Shown here piece by piece: positions 30,907 through 38,932 of a DNA stretch of 64,000 bases. Both the position numbers and the translations under genes were made by a program. The stretch comes from Myxococcus virescens. Its GTDB lineage: Bacteria; Myxococcota; Myxococcia; Myxococcales; Myxococcaceae. Where the stretch lies: positions 62,001 through 126,000 of the forward strand of contig NZ_FNAJ01000001.1 of the NCBI RefSeq assembly GCF_900101905.1, read 5' to 3'. Each line of letters opens with the position of its first letter. The stretch's first letter is position 1. Under the pieces are notes generated by a model. That model was not told where the DNA came from, searched no databases, and saw nothing but the letters and a program-made list of their open reading frames with translations.

Positions 30907-33900
30907 TCACGTGGGCTCCAACACGCGCAGGAGCAGGTCCACCTGCGCGTCGCTGAGCACCGAGATGTCCAACTGCGTCAGGTCCACCACGCGCCGCACG
31001 TGCTCCGCCAGCGCCGTGGCCGTGGGGTGCTCGAACAGGGCCACCTCGCGCAGTTGCAGGCCGGTGCGCTCATTGATGCGCGCCACCACCCGGGTGGCCT
31101 GGAGCGAGCTGCCGCCCAGCGTGAAGAAGTCAGAACCGACGCCCACGCCCTGGGCTCCGAGGACCTCGTGGAAGGCGTCCATCACCACCGTCTCGAATGG
31201 CCCGGCGGCGGCGCCGTCCCCCACCCCGGAGAGGTCAGCGGCCAGGGCATCACGGTCCACCGCGCCGTCCGCGCGGCGGGGCCATTCCGGCAGGGGATGA
31301 AGGACCGCGTCGGAGAGTCCCACGGGCGGGACGTCTCCCGGCCGCTGCACCAGGAAGACATGGGCCGTGTCCAGGCGCTGCCCCTCGCCCAATCCCGCCT
31401 GACGCCAGGGCCAGGCCGCCCCCACCACGCCTGACAGCAAGTGCGCGGGCGCGTGCTCCACCGCCAAGGCCACGGAGGCCAGGGCCTGGGATGGCTCCAG
31501 CACCCGGTACCCCGGCGGCGCGGCCCCTAGTGAGCGCGCGAGCCCCGTCTCCCGCACCTGGCTCAGTGAGACCGCCACCGCGTGGCGGCCCTGTGCGGTC
31601 AGCCGCTCGGCGAACCGTTCGAGGAAGGCCGTGCCGGCGCAGTAGGCCGCGTGGCGGCCCGCGCCCAGCGTCCCCATCAACGACGCCGCGAAGACGCAGA
31701 CGGCTTGGGGCTTGTCCTTCAAGACGGTCGCGATGGCCCTCGCGCCCAGTGCATGTGCGGCGGCGCCTTGTACCAGTGTCTCCGGCGTCTCGTGCTCCAA
31801 CGCGACGGGCGTCAGCGTGCCCGCGAAGTGGAAGGCGCCGTCGAGCGACTGACCGAAGTGCGCCTCCGCGTCGCGCACGGCATTCCGAAGCGCGACCTCG
31901 TCCGTGACGTCCACGGAGACATACTTCGAGGTGCCCAGCTCGGACTCCAGCGCCCTCGCCTCGGGCCCATGAGGGCGCCGCCCCACGAGCAGCAGCCGGG
32001 CGTCCAGCCCCTGCCGCAGCTGACGTGCCCATTCACGTCCCAGGCCACCGAGCGCGCCTGTGACCAGGTAGAGTCCTCCCCGATTGAGGCGCTGGGGTGC
32101 CGCGAGCGGTGGCGGCGTCCATGGGGTGAAGACGCGCTCCCACCGCGTGCCTTCCCGCCACGCCACCTCGCGCGCGGCATCCTGGGAGGAGAGTTCGCGG
32201 GCGACAGCATGGGCGGTGGCGGATGCATCCGGTGGCGTCCATGCCACCCGCGCTTCCAGCCCCGGAACCTCCGCCACGGCGCTCCAGAGCAGGCCCGGCG
32301 TCAGCAAGGCGGCCAGCAAAGCCGCGTCGTCCCCTCCCGACTCCGGAAGCACCGCGAGCACGCGCACGACCGGAGCGTCCTCGCCTCGGTTGGACAGGGA
32401 CTGGAGCGCATGAAGCAGTGGCGCCATGCGAGAGGCCACCGCCGCTTGCGGCACGGCATCCGAGGCCGTGCCCTGGGCAGGTGCGGCCAGATGCGCGGCC
32501 GGCGCCGCTTGCGGCACGGCATTCGAGGCCGCGCCCTGGGCAGGTGCGGCCCGATGCGCGGCCGGCGCCGCCTGCATCGCGCCGTCCGGGGCCGTGCCCT
32601 GGTCAGGTGCGGCAACGCCCCCGGACACGCCTCTGCCAGGCGCTCTGGAGGCAGCGTCCTGATGGCGCTCATCCGGAGCCGTCATCTCCCCGCGAAGCAA
32701 AGACTCGCGGACCGCGGGCGTCTCCTGCGCCCCCGGCAGCAGCACCACCACGTCGCCACAGGGCACACGGCGCTCCGCAAGGGCCTCAATGGCACGAACG
32801 AGCTCACCGCTCGCCTCCGGCGCCACCCGCACCACCTCGCGGCCATCGGCCTGTTCGCGCAATGCCTCAGTGAAGGCTTCGTCCGCGATGACGACCACGG
32901 CACCGCGTGTTCCCGCCCTGGTCGCCAGCGGCCGAGGCACCCACCGGGACACCGCCAGGCACGGCGGCATCGTGGCGGGTCCGCCCAGGACGCTCAGCGC
33001 GCGGTGATACTCGGCCCCCAGCTCGCCTGCCTCGAAACGGCGCCGCAATTCGGTGCGGCCCCGCTTCCCCAGCTCCGTGCGCGGCACCTGCTCGCGCGCC
33101 AGGGGCAACAGGTGCGCGACATGGAAGCCGAGCACCCGGCCCACCTTCTCCCGGATGCTCCGCAGCAACTCCGCCAGCGGCGGTGCATCCGGCGTAGGCA
33201 CGAAGCAGACAGCCAGTTCATCCGTCTGTGCCGTACCGCTCCGCGTCGGGCAGGCCACGGTGTACGACGGCAGCACGCCAGGAACCGACTCCACCACCTC
33301 CTCGATGTCCTGCGGGTAGACGTTGTTGCCGTGGAGGATGAGGACCTCCTTCTGGCGCCCCGCGATGGACATCTGCCCGTCCTGAATCACGGCCATGTCC
33401 CCGGTGCGAAACCAGCCATCGGCCGTGAAGGAGCGCGCGTTGAGTTCCGCGTCATCCAGGTAGCCGGACAGCACCTGCGCACCCCGGGCCTGCAGGTGGC
33501 CGACCTGACCTTCGGGAACCACCGCGTCGGCATCGTCCACCACACGCAGGGCCGCGCCCACTGGAGGCGGCCCCAGCTCCGTCGCCGCTTCCACGGGATG
33601 GGTCCGCACGCCCCGCGTCATCGAGAAGAAGGACGACGTCTCCGCCATGCCCCAGGCCGGACACACCGCGTCCTCGCGCAGTCCGCTGTCGCGCAGGGGC
33701 TCGGAGAAGCGCCGGAGCGTCGCGGGCAACACGGACTCGCCACCAGAGGCCAGCACCCGCACCTGCTCCAGCCGCCACGCGCGGCGCTCCTCGCGCTCCA
33801 GCCGGTCCGCCACCAGGCCGTAGGCGAAGTTGGGGGCCCAGCTCATCGTCCCGCCGAACTCCGTGAGCAAATCCAGCCAGCGCAGCACGTCCGCCAGGAC

Positions 33901-35082
33901 GTAGTCGCGCGCCACCAGCACATGGGGCGTTCGGGTGCGCAGCGCGAGCAGGTGGGGGTAGCTCGTCCCCGCTACGTGGTCCAAGGGCATCCAGCTCACG
34001 CCCACATCCCCGGGCAAGTACCAACCGCCGGCCACCATCCCCTCGCCCATCGCCATCAGGTTGGCGTGCTTCAGCACCACGCCCTTGGGACGTCCGGTGC
34101 TCCCAGACGTGAAGGAGAGGATGGCGGGCGCCTCCGGGTCCACGGCCGCGAGGGGCCCCGGCTCCGCGCCCGACAGGGATTGCAGCGACAGGGTGCGCAG
34201 CCCCGCCTCCGACAGCGGCGCCGTGGCCTTCGCCTCCGTGAGCAGCCACGGTGTCCCCAGCCGCTCCGACACCGAGATGAGCCGCGCGACGCCAGGCTGC
34301 GAGCGCTCCAGCGACGCCGGCAGCGCCAGCGGCACCGGCACCACGCCGCCGAGCGTGCAGGCCCAGAAGCCACGCACGAAGTCGCCCGGGCGCTCCATCG
34401 CGAGCATCACCCTGTCACCCGCCTTCGCGCCCCGCGCCCGCAGACCGCCCCACAGCCGGAGCGCCTCGTCCCAGAGCCCGGCGAACGTCAGCGTCTCCCG
34501 CTGCCCCTGGACGTCGATGAAGGTGATGACATGTTCGGGAGCGTGCGTCACGGCCTGCTGGAGCAGTTCGACGAGCGTCCGCGGCGCTCCCGCGGGCATG
34601 CTGCGCGGTCCTGAATCGATGAGGGAAGGCCGGCCTCCCGCGTCCATCCGCGCCGGAGCCTGGGCCGAAGACACGGGCGCCACGCCCCCCGCCTTCAGTC
34701 GCAGTGCGGCGGGAAGCAAGGCGTCCAGCGGCGTGTGGACCTCCTCGTCCCGTCGGGCTCCCACGAGCGCCACCGCCTCGATGCCCTGCTGCCGGAGCGC
34801 GTCCTCCAGGGCCTGAAGCCTCGCGGGCACGGGCGGCATGCTCTGGCGCAGCGCCGCCGCATCCACGTCGCCGGAATCGAGCCGGGGCAGCGCATCCACC
34901 AGCGCCACGGCGGGCACGGCCGGCCCCAGGCGCTCGTGAAGCAGTGCGTCCAGTTCAGCCGCTCGCACCGCGCGCCGAGGCACCACCCAGGCCACTTCGG
35001 GCGACACCCAGACGTCACGGACGCGCGCTTCCGCACGCAAGAACTCCTCGACGAGTTGCACCATCGACGCGCGTGATTCCAT
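30907..35082 (-). CDS. Acyl-AMP ligase / ketoreductase / carrier protein (NRPS loading protein)
   Basis: 1391 residues. Order: an N-terminal ~80 residues resembling an isolated adenylation C-terminal subdomain; an AMP-ligase (~170-770) with [10 protein letters not shown] and LHGNNVYPQDIEE, the latter typical of fatty-acyl-AMP ligases and related loaders; a low-complexity linker with 21-residue repeats (~820-880); a PKS-type ketoreductase (~1000-1190) with VTGALGGLGR and a Ser/Tyr active site (AASLMG...AYCAG); a carrier domain with LGGSSLQ (Ser1326); and an acidic tail (LSDAQVDLLL) like NRPS C-terminal docking peptides. It should activate a carboxylic acid, load it on its own carrier, possibly reduce a keto group, and hand the acyl chain to C1 of the NRPS. 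The ADGAVDRDAL segment after the KR resembles motif A10, recalling keto-acid-activating depsipeptide synthetases. Divergent from the methyltransferase gene at 35170. Confidence 0.88.
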   Translation of the reverse strand: MESRASMVQLVEEFLRAEARVRDVWVSPEVAWVVPRRAVRAAELDALLHERLGPAVPAVALVDALPRLDSGDVDAAALRQSMPPVPARLQALEDALRQQGIEAVALVGARRDEEVHTPLDALLPAALRLKAGGVAPVSSAQAPARMDAGGRPSLIDSGPRSMPAGAPRTLVELLQQAVTHAPEHVITFIDVQGQRETLTFAGLWDEALRLWGGLRARGAKAGDRVMLAMERPGDFVRGFWACTLGGVVPVPLALPASLERSQPGVARLISVSERLGTPWLLTEAKATAPLSEAGLRTLSLQSLSGAEPGPLAAVDPEAPAILSFTSGSTGRPKGVVLKHANLMAMGEGMVAGGWYLPGDVGVSWMPLDHVAGTSYPHLLALRTRTPHVLVARDYVLADVLRWLDLLTEFGGTMSWAPNFAYGLVADRLEREERRAWRLEQVRVLASGGESVLPATLRRFSEPLRDSGLREDAVCPAWGMAETSSFFSMTRGVRTHPVEAATELGPPPVGAALRVVDDADAVVPEGQVGHLQARGAQVLSGYLDDAELNARSFTADGWFRTGDMAVIQDGQMSIAGRQKEVLILHGNNVYPQDIEEVVESVPGVLPSYTVACPTRSGTAQTDELAVCFVPTPDAPPLAELLRSIREKVGRVLGFHVAHLLPLAREQVPRTELGKRGRTELRRRFEAGELGAEYHRALSVLGGPATMPPCLAVSRWVPRPLATRAGTRGAVVVIADEAFTEALREQADGREVVRVAPEASGELVRAIEALAERRVPCGDVVVLLPGAQETPAVRESLLRGEMTAPDERHQDAASRAPGRGVSGGVAAPDQGTAPDGAMQAAPAAHRAAPAQGAASNAVPQAAPAAHLAAPAQGTASDAVPQAAVASRMAPLLHALQSLSNRGEDAPVVRVLAVLPESGGDDAALLAALLTPGLLWSAVAEVPGLEARVAWTPPDASATAHAVARELSSQDAAREVAWREGTRWERVFTPWTPPPLAAPQRLNRGGLYLVTGALGGLGREWARQLRQGLDARLLLVGRRPHGPEARALESELGTSKYVSVDVTDEVALRNAVRDAEAHFGQSLDGAFHFAGTLTPVALEHETPETLVQGAAAHALGARAIATVLKDKPQAVCVFAASLMGTLGAGRHAAYCAGTAFLERFAERLTAQGRHAVAVSLSQVRETGLARSLGAAPPGYRVLEPSQALASVALAVEHAPAHLLSGVVGAAWPWRQAGLGEGQRLDTAHVFLVQRPGDVPPVGLSDAVLHPLPEWPRRADGAVDRDALAADLSGVGDGAAAGPFETVVMDAFHEVLGAQGVGVGSDFFTLGGSSLQATRVVARINERTGLQLREVALFEHPTATALAEHVRRVVDLTQLDISVLSDAQVDLLLRVLEPT
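32444..32622 (-). repeat. 63-bp tandem repeats encoding the Ala/Pro-rich linker
   Basis: Units begin at 32444, 32507 and 32570 (63 bp, 21 codons). The first two are nearly identical and the third is partial and diverged. They encode Ala/Pro-rich linker between the AMP-ligase and ketoreductase domains. Repeat number is likely to vary between strains by slippage or recombination. Confidence 0.85.
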
Positions 35083-35126
35083 GTCTCAAGCGTATCAGAG
35101 CCGCTCCTGGCCCTGCCGCGAGGGAG

Positions 35127-35141
35127 CCGGGTTGCACCCGG
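35127..35141. promoter_or_regulatory. Inverted repeat in the divergent 87-bp intergenic region
   Basis: CCGGG-TTGCA-CCCGG lies between the divergent AMP-ligase (minus) and methyltransferase (plus) genes. It is a candidate operator for both transcripts. I see no clear -35/-10 boxes. Confidence 0.3.
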
Positions 35142-35169
35142 AGGACGGGTGGGAACAAGCTGAGGGCCC

Positions 35170-36672
35170 ATGGCCGCCCCCCACGAGCCCGCCTCCCTCG
35201 CACAGTCACTCCACTTCTGGGCGCGCAACGCCTCCAACGAGTCCGCCCTCTTCCAGACAGCGCTCCGGGTGGGGCTCTTCGACGCACTCACCGTGGAGGG
35301 CCGTGGTGAACCACTGCCAGTGGAGACGCTGGCGGAGCGGCTCGGCTGTTCCGCGCGAGGACTCCGCTCACTGCTGGAGCTGTTGGTGTGCCTGGACTTC
35401 GTCCGCATGGACGACGCGCGCCGCTTCAGCCTCGCGCCCCACACCGCCACCCTCCTGGGCGACGCGGCCTTCCGCCAGCAGCTTCAAGCCGAGCTCCCCT
35501 GGTGGGGCCCCATGGGGATGCTGGCCGACGCCGTGAAGTCCGGCGAGCCGGTGGACTTCGAGGGCCAGCGCTGGGACGTACTCAGCCACCTGCGCGAGCG
35601 ACTGGTAGCGCCGACGCCGTTCGCCACTCCCGCGCACGAGGACTTCTTCGACCGCTTCACCCGCAGCGGCCTGCGTACCCAGGTTCTCCTGGCCGCGGGA
35701 CAGAGCGGGTTGTTGGCGGCGCTCGCCGAGGACGTCCGCACGGAGCAGGCGCTGGGCGAGTCCACGTCCACGCGTGCCCCCGGGGTGCTGCTGGAAGCGC
35801 TGGCCGTGCTGGGAATGACGCGGCGTCAGGAGGATGGGTGGGTGCTGACACCTGAGGCGAAGGCGCTGCTGGAAGGAAAGGCCCTGGCCTACCTGGTGCG
35901 CTCGCTGTCCGTGTCCGCGCGGTACTGGGAGGCCCTCGGACGCCTGGACGAGACGGTGCGCCACGAGCGCTACGTGCTCGACCTGAAGGACCCCGAGGTG
36001 AGCGGGCGCTTCTACGCGGACAACTCCCAGCAAATCACCGCCGTGTTCGCCACCCACTTCCAACTCAGCCGCCGCGCCGCGGCCACGCTCGCGGGCGTGC
36101 GTCCGCTGGAGGGCGCCGCGGTGCTGGACATCGGCACCGGCTCGGGCGTGTGGGGCGCGGCCTTCGCGCGCGCGTCGTCCTCCACACACGTCACGTACTT
36201 CGACCAGGCCATCGTGCTGGAGCAGGTGCGCCGCAACGTCGCGAAGCTGGAGGTCGCGGACCGGGCGCGCTTCTGGCCAGGGAACCTCTTCACCCAGGAC
36301 TTCGGCGCCGCGGACTTCGACGTCATCATCCTCCCGCAGGTGCTCAACGTGCTGAGCCCGAAGGACGTCCCGGACATCTTCGCGCGCGTGGCCCGGGCAC
36401 TGCGTCCGGACGGCATCCTCGTCATCGCTGAGTACGTGCTCAACGAGCGCCGCGACGGCCCCCTGGACCACCTCTACTTCGGCTTCCGTCGCTTCATGAC
36501 GAACGAGGGTGACCTGCTGTCCGCGTCCGAGTACGCGAAGCTGCTCGCGGACGTGGGCCTCACCACGTCCGTCTGCATCCCCCTTCCCACCCAGGAACTG
36601 GTGTTCGCCGCGCGAGACGGCGTGGCCCTGCCCACCGCGCTGGCCCCACCGCCCCGGCCGCCTTCTGTCTGA
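35170..36672 (+). CDS. SAM-dependent O-methyltransferase with winged-helix dimerisation domain (copy 1)
   Basis: 500 residues. The N-terminal ~290 residues are all-helical, with winged-helix segments of the type found in plant-like O-methyltransferases (LAERLGCSARGLRSLLELLV), apparently twice (a second copy around 180-250). The SAM domain has VLDIGTGSGVWGAAFA at 318-333. A later PQVLNVLSPKDV...LRPDGILVIAEY region matches the family. It transfers a methyl group, probably to an oxygen of the NRPS product or a building block. The first gene of a plus-strand pair with the desaturase, divergent from the acyl loader. The paralogue at 38933-40432 shares domain order and motifs (LDVGTGSGVWGAAF), so the two arose by duplication. 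The start ATG is preceded only by a weak TGAGGG. Confidence 0.88.
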   Translation: MAAPHEPASLAQSLHFWARNASNESALFQTALRVGLFDALTVEGRGEPLPVETLAERLGCSARGLRSLLELLVCLDFVRMDDARRFSLAPHTATLLGDAAFRQQLQAELPWWGPMGMLADAVKSGEPVDFEGQRWDVLSHLRERLVAPTPFATPAHEDFFDRFTRSGLRTQVLLAAGQSGLLAALAEDVRTEQALGESTSTRAPGVLLEALAVLGMTRRQEDGWVLTPEAKALLEGKALAYLVRSLSVSARYWEALGRLDETVRHERYVLDLKDPEVSGRFYADNSQQITAVFATHFQLSRRAAATLAGVRPLEGAAVLDIGTGSGVWGAAFARASSSTHVTYFDQAIVLEQVRRNVAKLEVADRARFWPGNLFTQDFGAADFDVIILPQVLNVLSPKDVPDIFARVARALRPDGILVIAEYVLNERRDGPLDHLYFGFRRFMTNEGDLLSASEYAKLLADVGLTTSVCIPLPTQELVFAARDGVALPTALAPPPRPPSV

Positions 36673-36768
36673 CACAGCGCGATACATCTCCGGCCCCTCG
36701 CCTTGCCCGGAGAAGGGTGCCCGGTTAGCGTTCCCCCTGTCCGCCCCCCTCGCCCCGAAAGGTCTCCC

Positions 36769-37746
36769 GTGAGCGCCGCGCCGCAGGAGGACAGCGACGC
36801 CCTGCCGTCCCCGGCCGCCCGGCCCGTGCGTGGCGTGCGCCCGACCTCCGTCGCCGCGAGGCTGCGCGCCGAATACGCACGAGAGGTCGCCGCGCTCGGC
36901 TACCACGCGCACTCCGTGCCCGGCGCGCTGGCCCATCTGGCGCTGCACCTGGGCCTGGCCGTGGCCATGGCGGCGGCGTTCGAGCTGCTGCTGCCACACG
37001 CGCCGCGCGCCGCCTGGCTCCTGTACCCGCTGATGGCCTTCCTCATCGCGACGCGCTTTCGCGCGGTGGGAAACATGCTCCATGAGGCGTGTCACGGCAT
37101 GCTCGTGCGCGGCAAGCGCCACAACCGGAACCTGGGGCACCTGCTGGCGGTGCTCGACCTGACGGCCCTGGACCCGTATCGAAGGGACCACTTCAGCCAC
37201 CATCTCCACCTGGGGGACGCGGAGAAGGACCTGGACTTCCAGCCGCGCCGCCGCTTCGGCTTCGCGGACCCGGACCGGCCCTTCGTGAAGTCGCACCTGC
37301 TGCGGCCCCTGCTGCTCGTCCACCTGCCCGCCTTCATCCGCCCGGTGTTGTTCCACCGCGAGGACCCGGTCTGGGTGACGCTGCTGCGCTGGAGCTTCAT
37401 CGGCGGCCTGCTCGCCGTGGCGCACTTCGTCGTGGGCTGGGACGTGTTCCTGCGCGCCTACGTCATCCCCTACTTCGTCGCCTACCAGGTCATCCGCTAC
37501 TGGTCGGACGCGGTGGACCACGCGGGCATCATCTCCTCCGCGGACGAGTTCCACCGCTCCCGCAATCACGTCTTCGCGTGGGGCTGGCTCAACCGGCTCG
37601 TCTTCCCGCGCAACGACGAGTACCACCTCACGCACCACCTCTTTCCCGCGGTGCCCACGCCCTTCCAGGGGCGCGTGCATCAGCTGCTGCTGCGCGACGC
37701 GGACTATGCCGCGCGCGACCACGCCTTCTCGTCCCTGACGCGGTAG
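36769..37746 (+). CDS. Membrane fatty acid desaturase
   Basis: 325 residues from a GTG at 36769 with AAAGG six bases upstream; a TTG at 36703 would add 22 residues without a ribosome site. Three histidine boxes define a di-iron membrane desaturase/hydroxylase: HEACHG, HFSHHLH and HLTHH. Hydrophobic stretches around residues 65-105 and in the 210-250 region would form the membrane part. It should introduce a double bond or hydroxyl into an acyl chain, either as CoA/carrier thioester or lipid. In this context it probably tailors the fatty acid loaded by the AMP-ligase protein. It follows the first methyltransferase by 96 bp and ends one base from the convergent aminotransferase gene. Confidence 0.88.
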   Translation: MSAAPQEDSDALPSPAARPVRGVRPTSVAARLRAEYAREVAALGYHAHSVPGALAHLALHLGLAVAMAAAFELLLPHAPRAAWLLYPLMAFLIATRFRAVGNMLHEACHGMLVRGKRHNRNLGHLLAVLDLTALDPYRRDHFSHHLHLGDAEKDLDFQPRRRFGFADPDRPFVKSHLLRPLLLVHLPAFIRPVLFHREDPVWVTLLRWSFIGGLLAVAHFVVGWDVFLRAYVIPYFVAYQVIRYWSDAVDHAGIISSADEFHRSRNHVFAWGWLNRLVFPRNDEYHLTHHLFPAVPTPFQGRVHQLLLRDADYAARDHAFSSLTR

Positions 37747-37747
37747 C

Positions 37748-38914
37748 TCAGCGCGTGGTGGCGCGTTCGATGGCGTCCAGCGCCTCGGAGAAGCGCTCCG
37801 GCGCGATGCCCAGTCCCAATCGGAAACCGTGCCCGCGCTCCAGCGGATGCGCTCCGTCCGGCGAGCCCGCCTCCATGGCGCTCAGTGGAAGGACGAACAC
37901 GCCCGCGTCCGACAGGGCCTTGAGCAGCGTCTCCGCGCTGGCGTCGTCCCGAGCCTCCCGCAGGCCGATGCAGGTGACGAGCCCTCCCTGGGGCGCGACG
38001 CCATAGACACCGCGCGAGCGCTCCAGGAAGGCAGAGAGCGTGGCGCGATTGCGCAGCCAGTCCTCCCGAGCGCGGCGCAACGCAGGACTGTCCAAGTCCC
38101 GCAGCACCTCGCGCGCCACCCACTCCGTCACCGGATTCACGGTGTGCGTCGTGTAGTTCTTCTCGTTCTGCATCCGCGACAGCATGGCCGTGTCGCCCAC
38201 CGTCCAGCCGATGCGCAGCCCTGGGCAGCCCAGGCACTTGATGAAGGAGCCGGTGACGAAGTGCCGCGAGCCCGGCCGGTACACGGACGCGCCCAGCACG
38301 GACGTCTCCGAGGACAGGAAGCGGTAGTGCTCGTCCCCCACCACTGTCGCGCCCGTCCGCTCCGCCCAGCGCTCCACCGCCGACAGCAGTTCCGCCGTCA
38401 GCACCAGGCCGCTGGGATTGTGCGGGTTGTTGATGATGACGGTGTCGGGCTGCTCGCGCTCCAGCCGCTCCAGCCACAGGTCCGCGTCCACGGACGGCAC
38501 GCCGTTCGCGTCCCATGTCACGGGCAACCGCACCACCTCCGCGCCCTGACGCTGGGGCAGCTCGTAGAGGAGCTGGAACGCCGGCCACGCCAGGGCCACC
38601 TTGCGCGGGCGGAGCTGGCGGAACAGCAGCAGCAACGCCTCGCTGGTGCCGGTGGTGATGAGGACGTTGTCCCGCGTGGCGCCCGGGTGCATGGCCGCCA
38701 CCGCGTCGCGCAGGTCCGCGCGGCCCCAGTTGGGGCTGTCATTCAAGGGCGTGGAGAGGAACACCTCGGCGGCGCGCTCGGCGCTGACGCCCGAGCCGAG
38801 GAGCAGCTCGCCCACGGTGACGGGGCGTCCACCGGACTCCCCCAGGTTGAAGCGCGCGGTGAAGCGCGAGCCCTCCAGGTAGTCCTCCATGAAGAAGGTG
38901 CGCAGCGGTTCCAT
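37748..38914 (-). CDS. PLP-dependent class I/II aminotransferase
   Basis: 388 residues with the fold type I pattern. ITTGTSEALLLLF is the phosphate-binding region and INNPHNPSG the substrate/PLP ring segment. GDEHYRF carries the PLP Asp and Tyr, and SFIKCLGCPGLRIGW contains the Schiff-base Lys. The LNDSPNWGRADLRDAVA segment and overall layout also recall capreomycidine-synthase-like relatives, which cyclise a hydroxylated Arg instead of transaminating; I cannot decide between the two by eye. It probably makes a non-standard amino acid for the NRPS, perhaps a diamino acid for modules 1 and 2. GGGAG lies upstream of the ATG. It is the last gene of a five-gene minus-strand operon, 18 bp after methyltransferase copy 2. 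Confidence 0.86.
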   Translation of the reverse strand: MEPLRTFFMEDYLEGSRFTARFNLGESGGRPVTVGELLLGSGVSAERAAEVFLSTPLNDSPNWGRADLRDAVAAMHPGATRDNVLITTGTSEALLLLFRQLRPRKVALAWPAFQLLYELPQRQGAEVVRLPVTWDANGVPSVDADLWLERLEREQPDTVIINNPHNPSGLVLTAELLSAVERWAERTGATVVGDEHYRFLSSETSVLGASVYRPGSRHFVTGSFIKCLGCPGLRIGWTVGDTAMLSRMQNEKNYTTHTVNPVTEWVAREVLRDLDSPALRRAREDWLRNRATLSAFLERSRGVYGVAPQGGLVTCIGLREARDDASAETLLKALSDAGVFVLPLSAMEAGSPDGAHPLERGHGFRLGLGIAPERFSEALDAIERATTR

Positions 38915-38932
38915 GATGCTCCCGAAAAGGAA

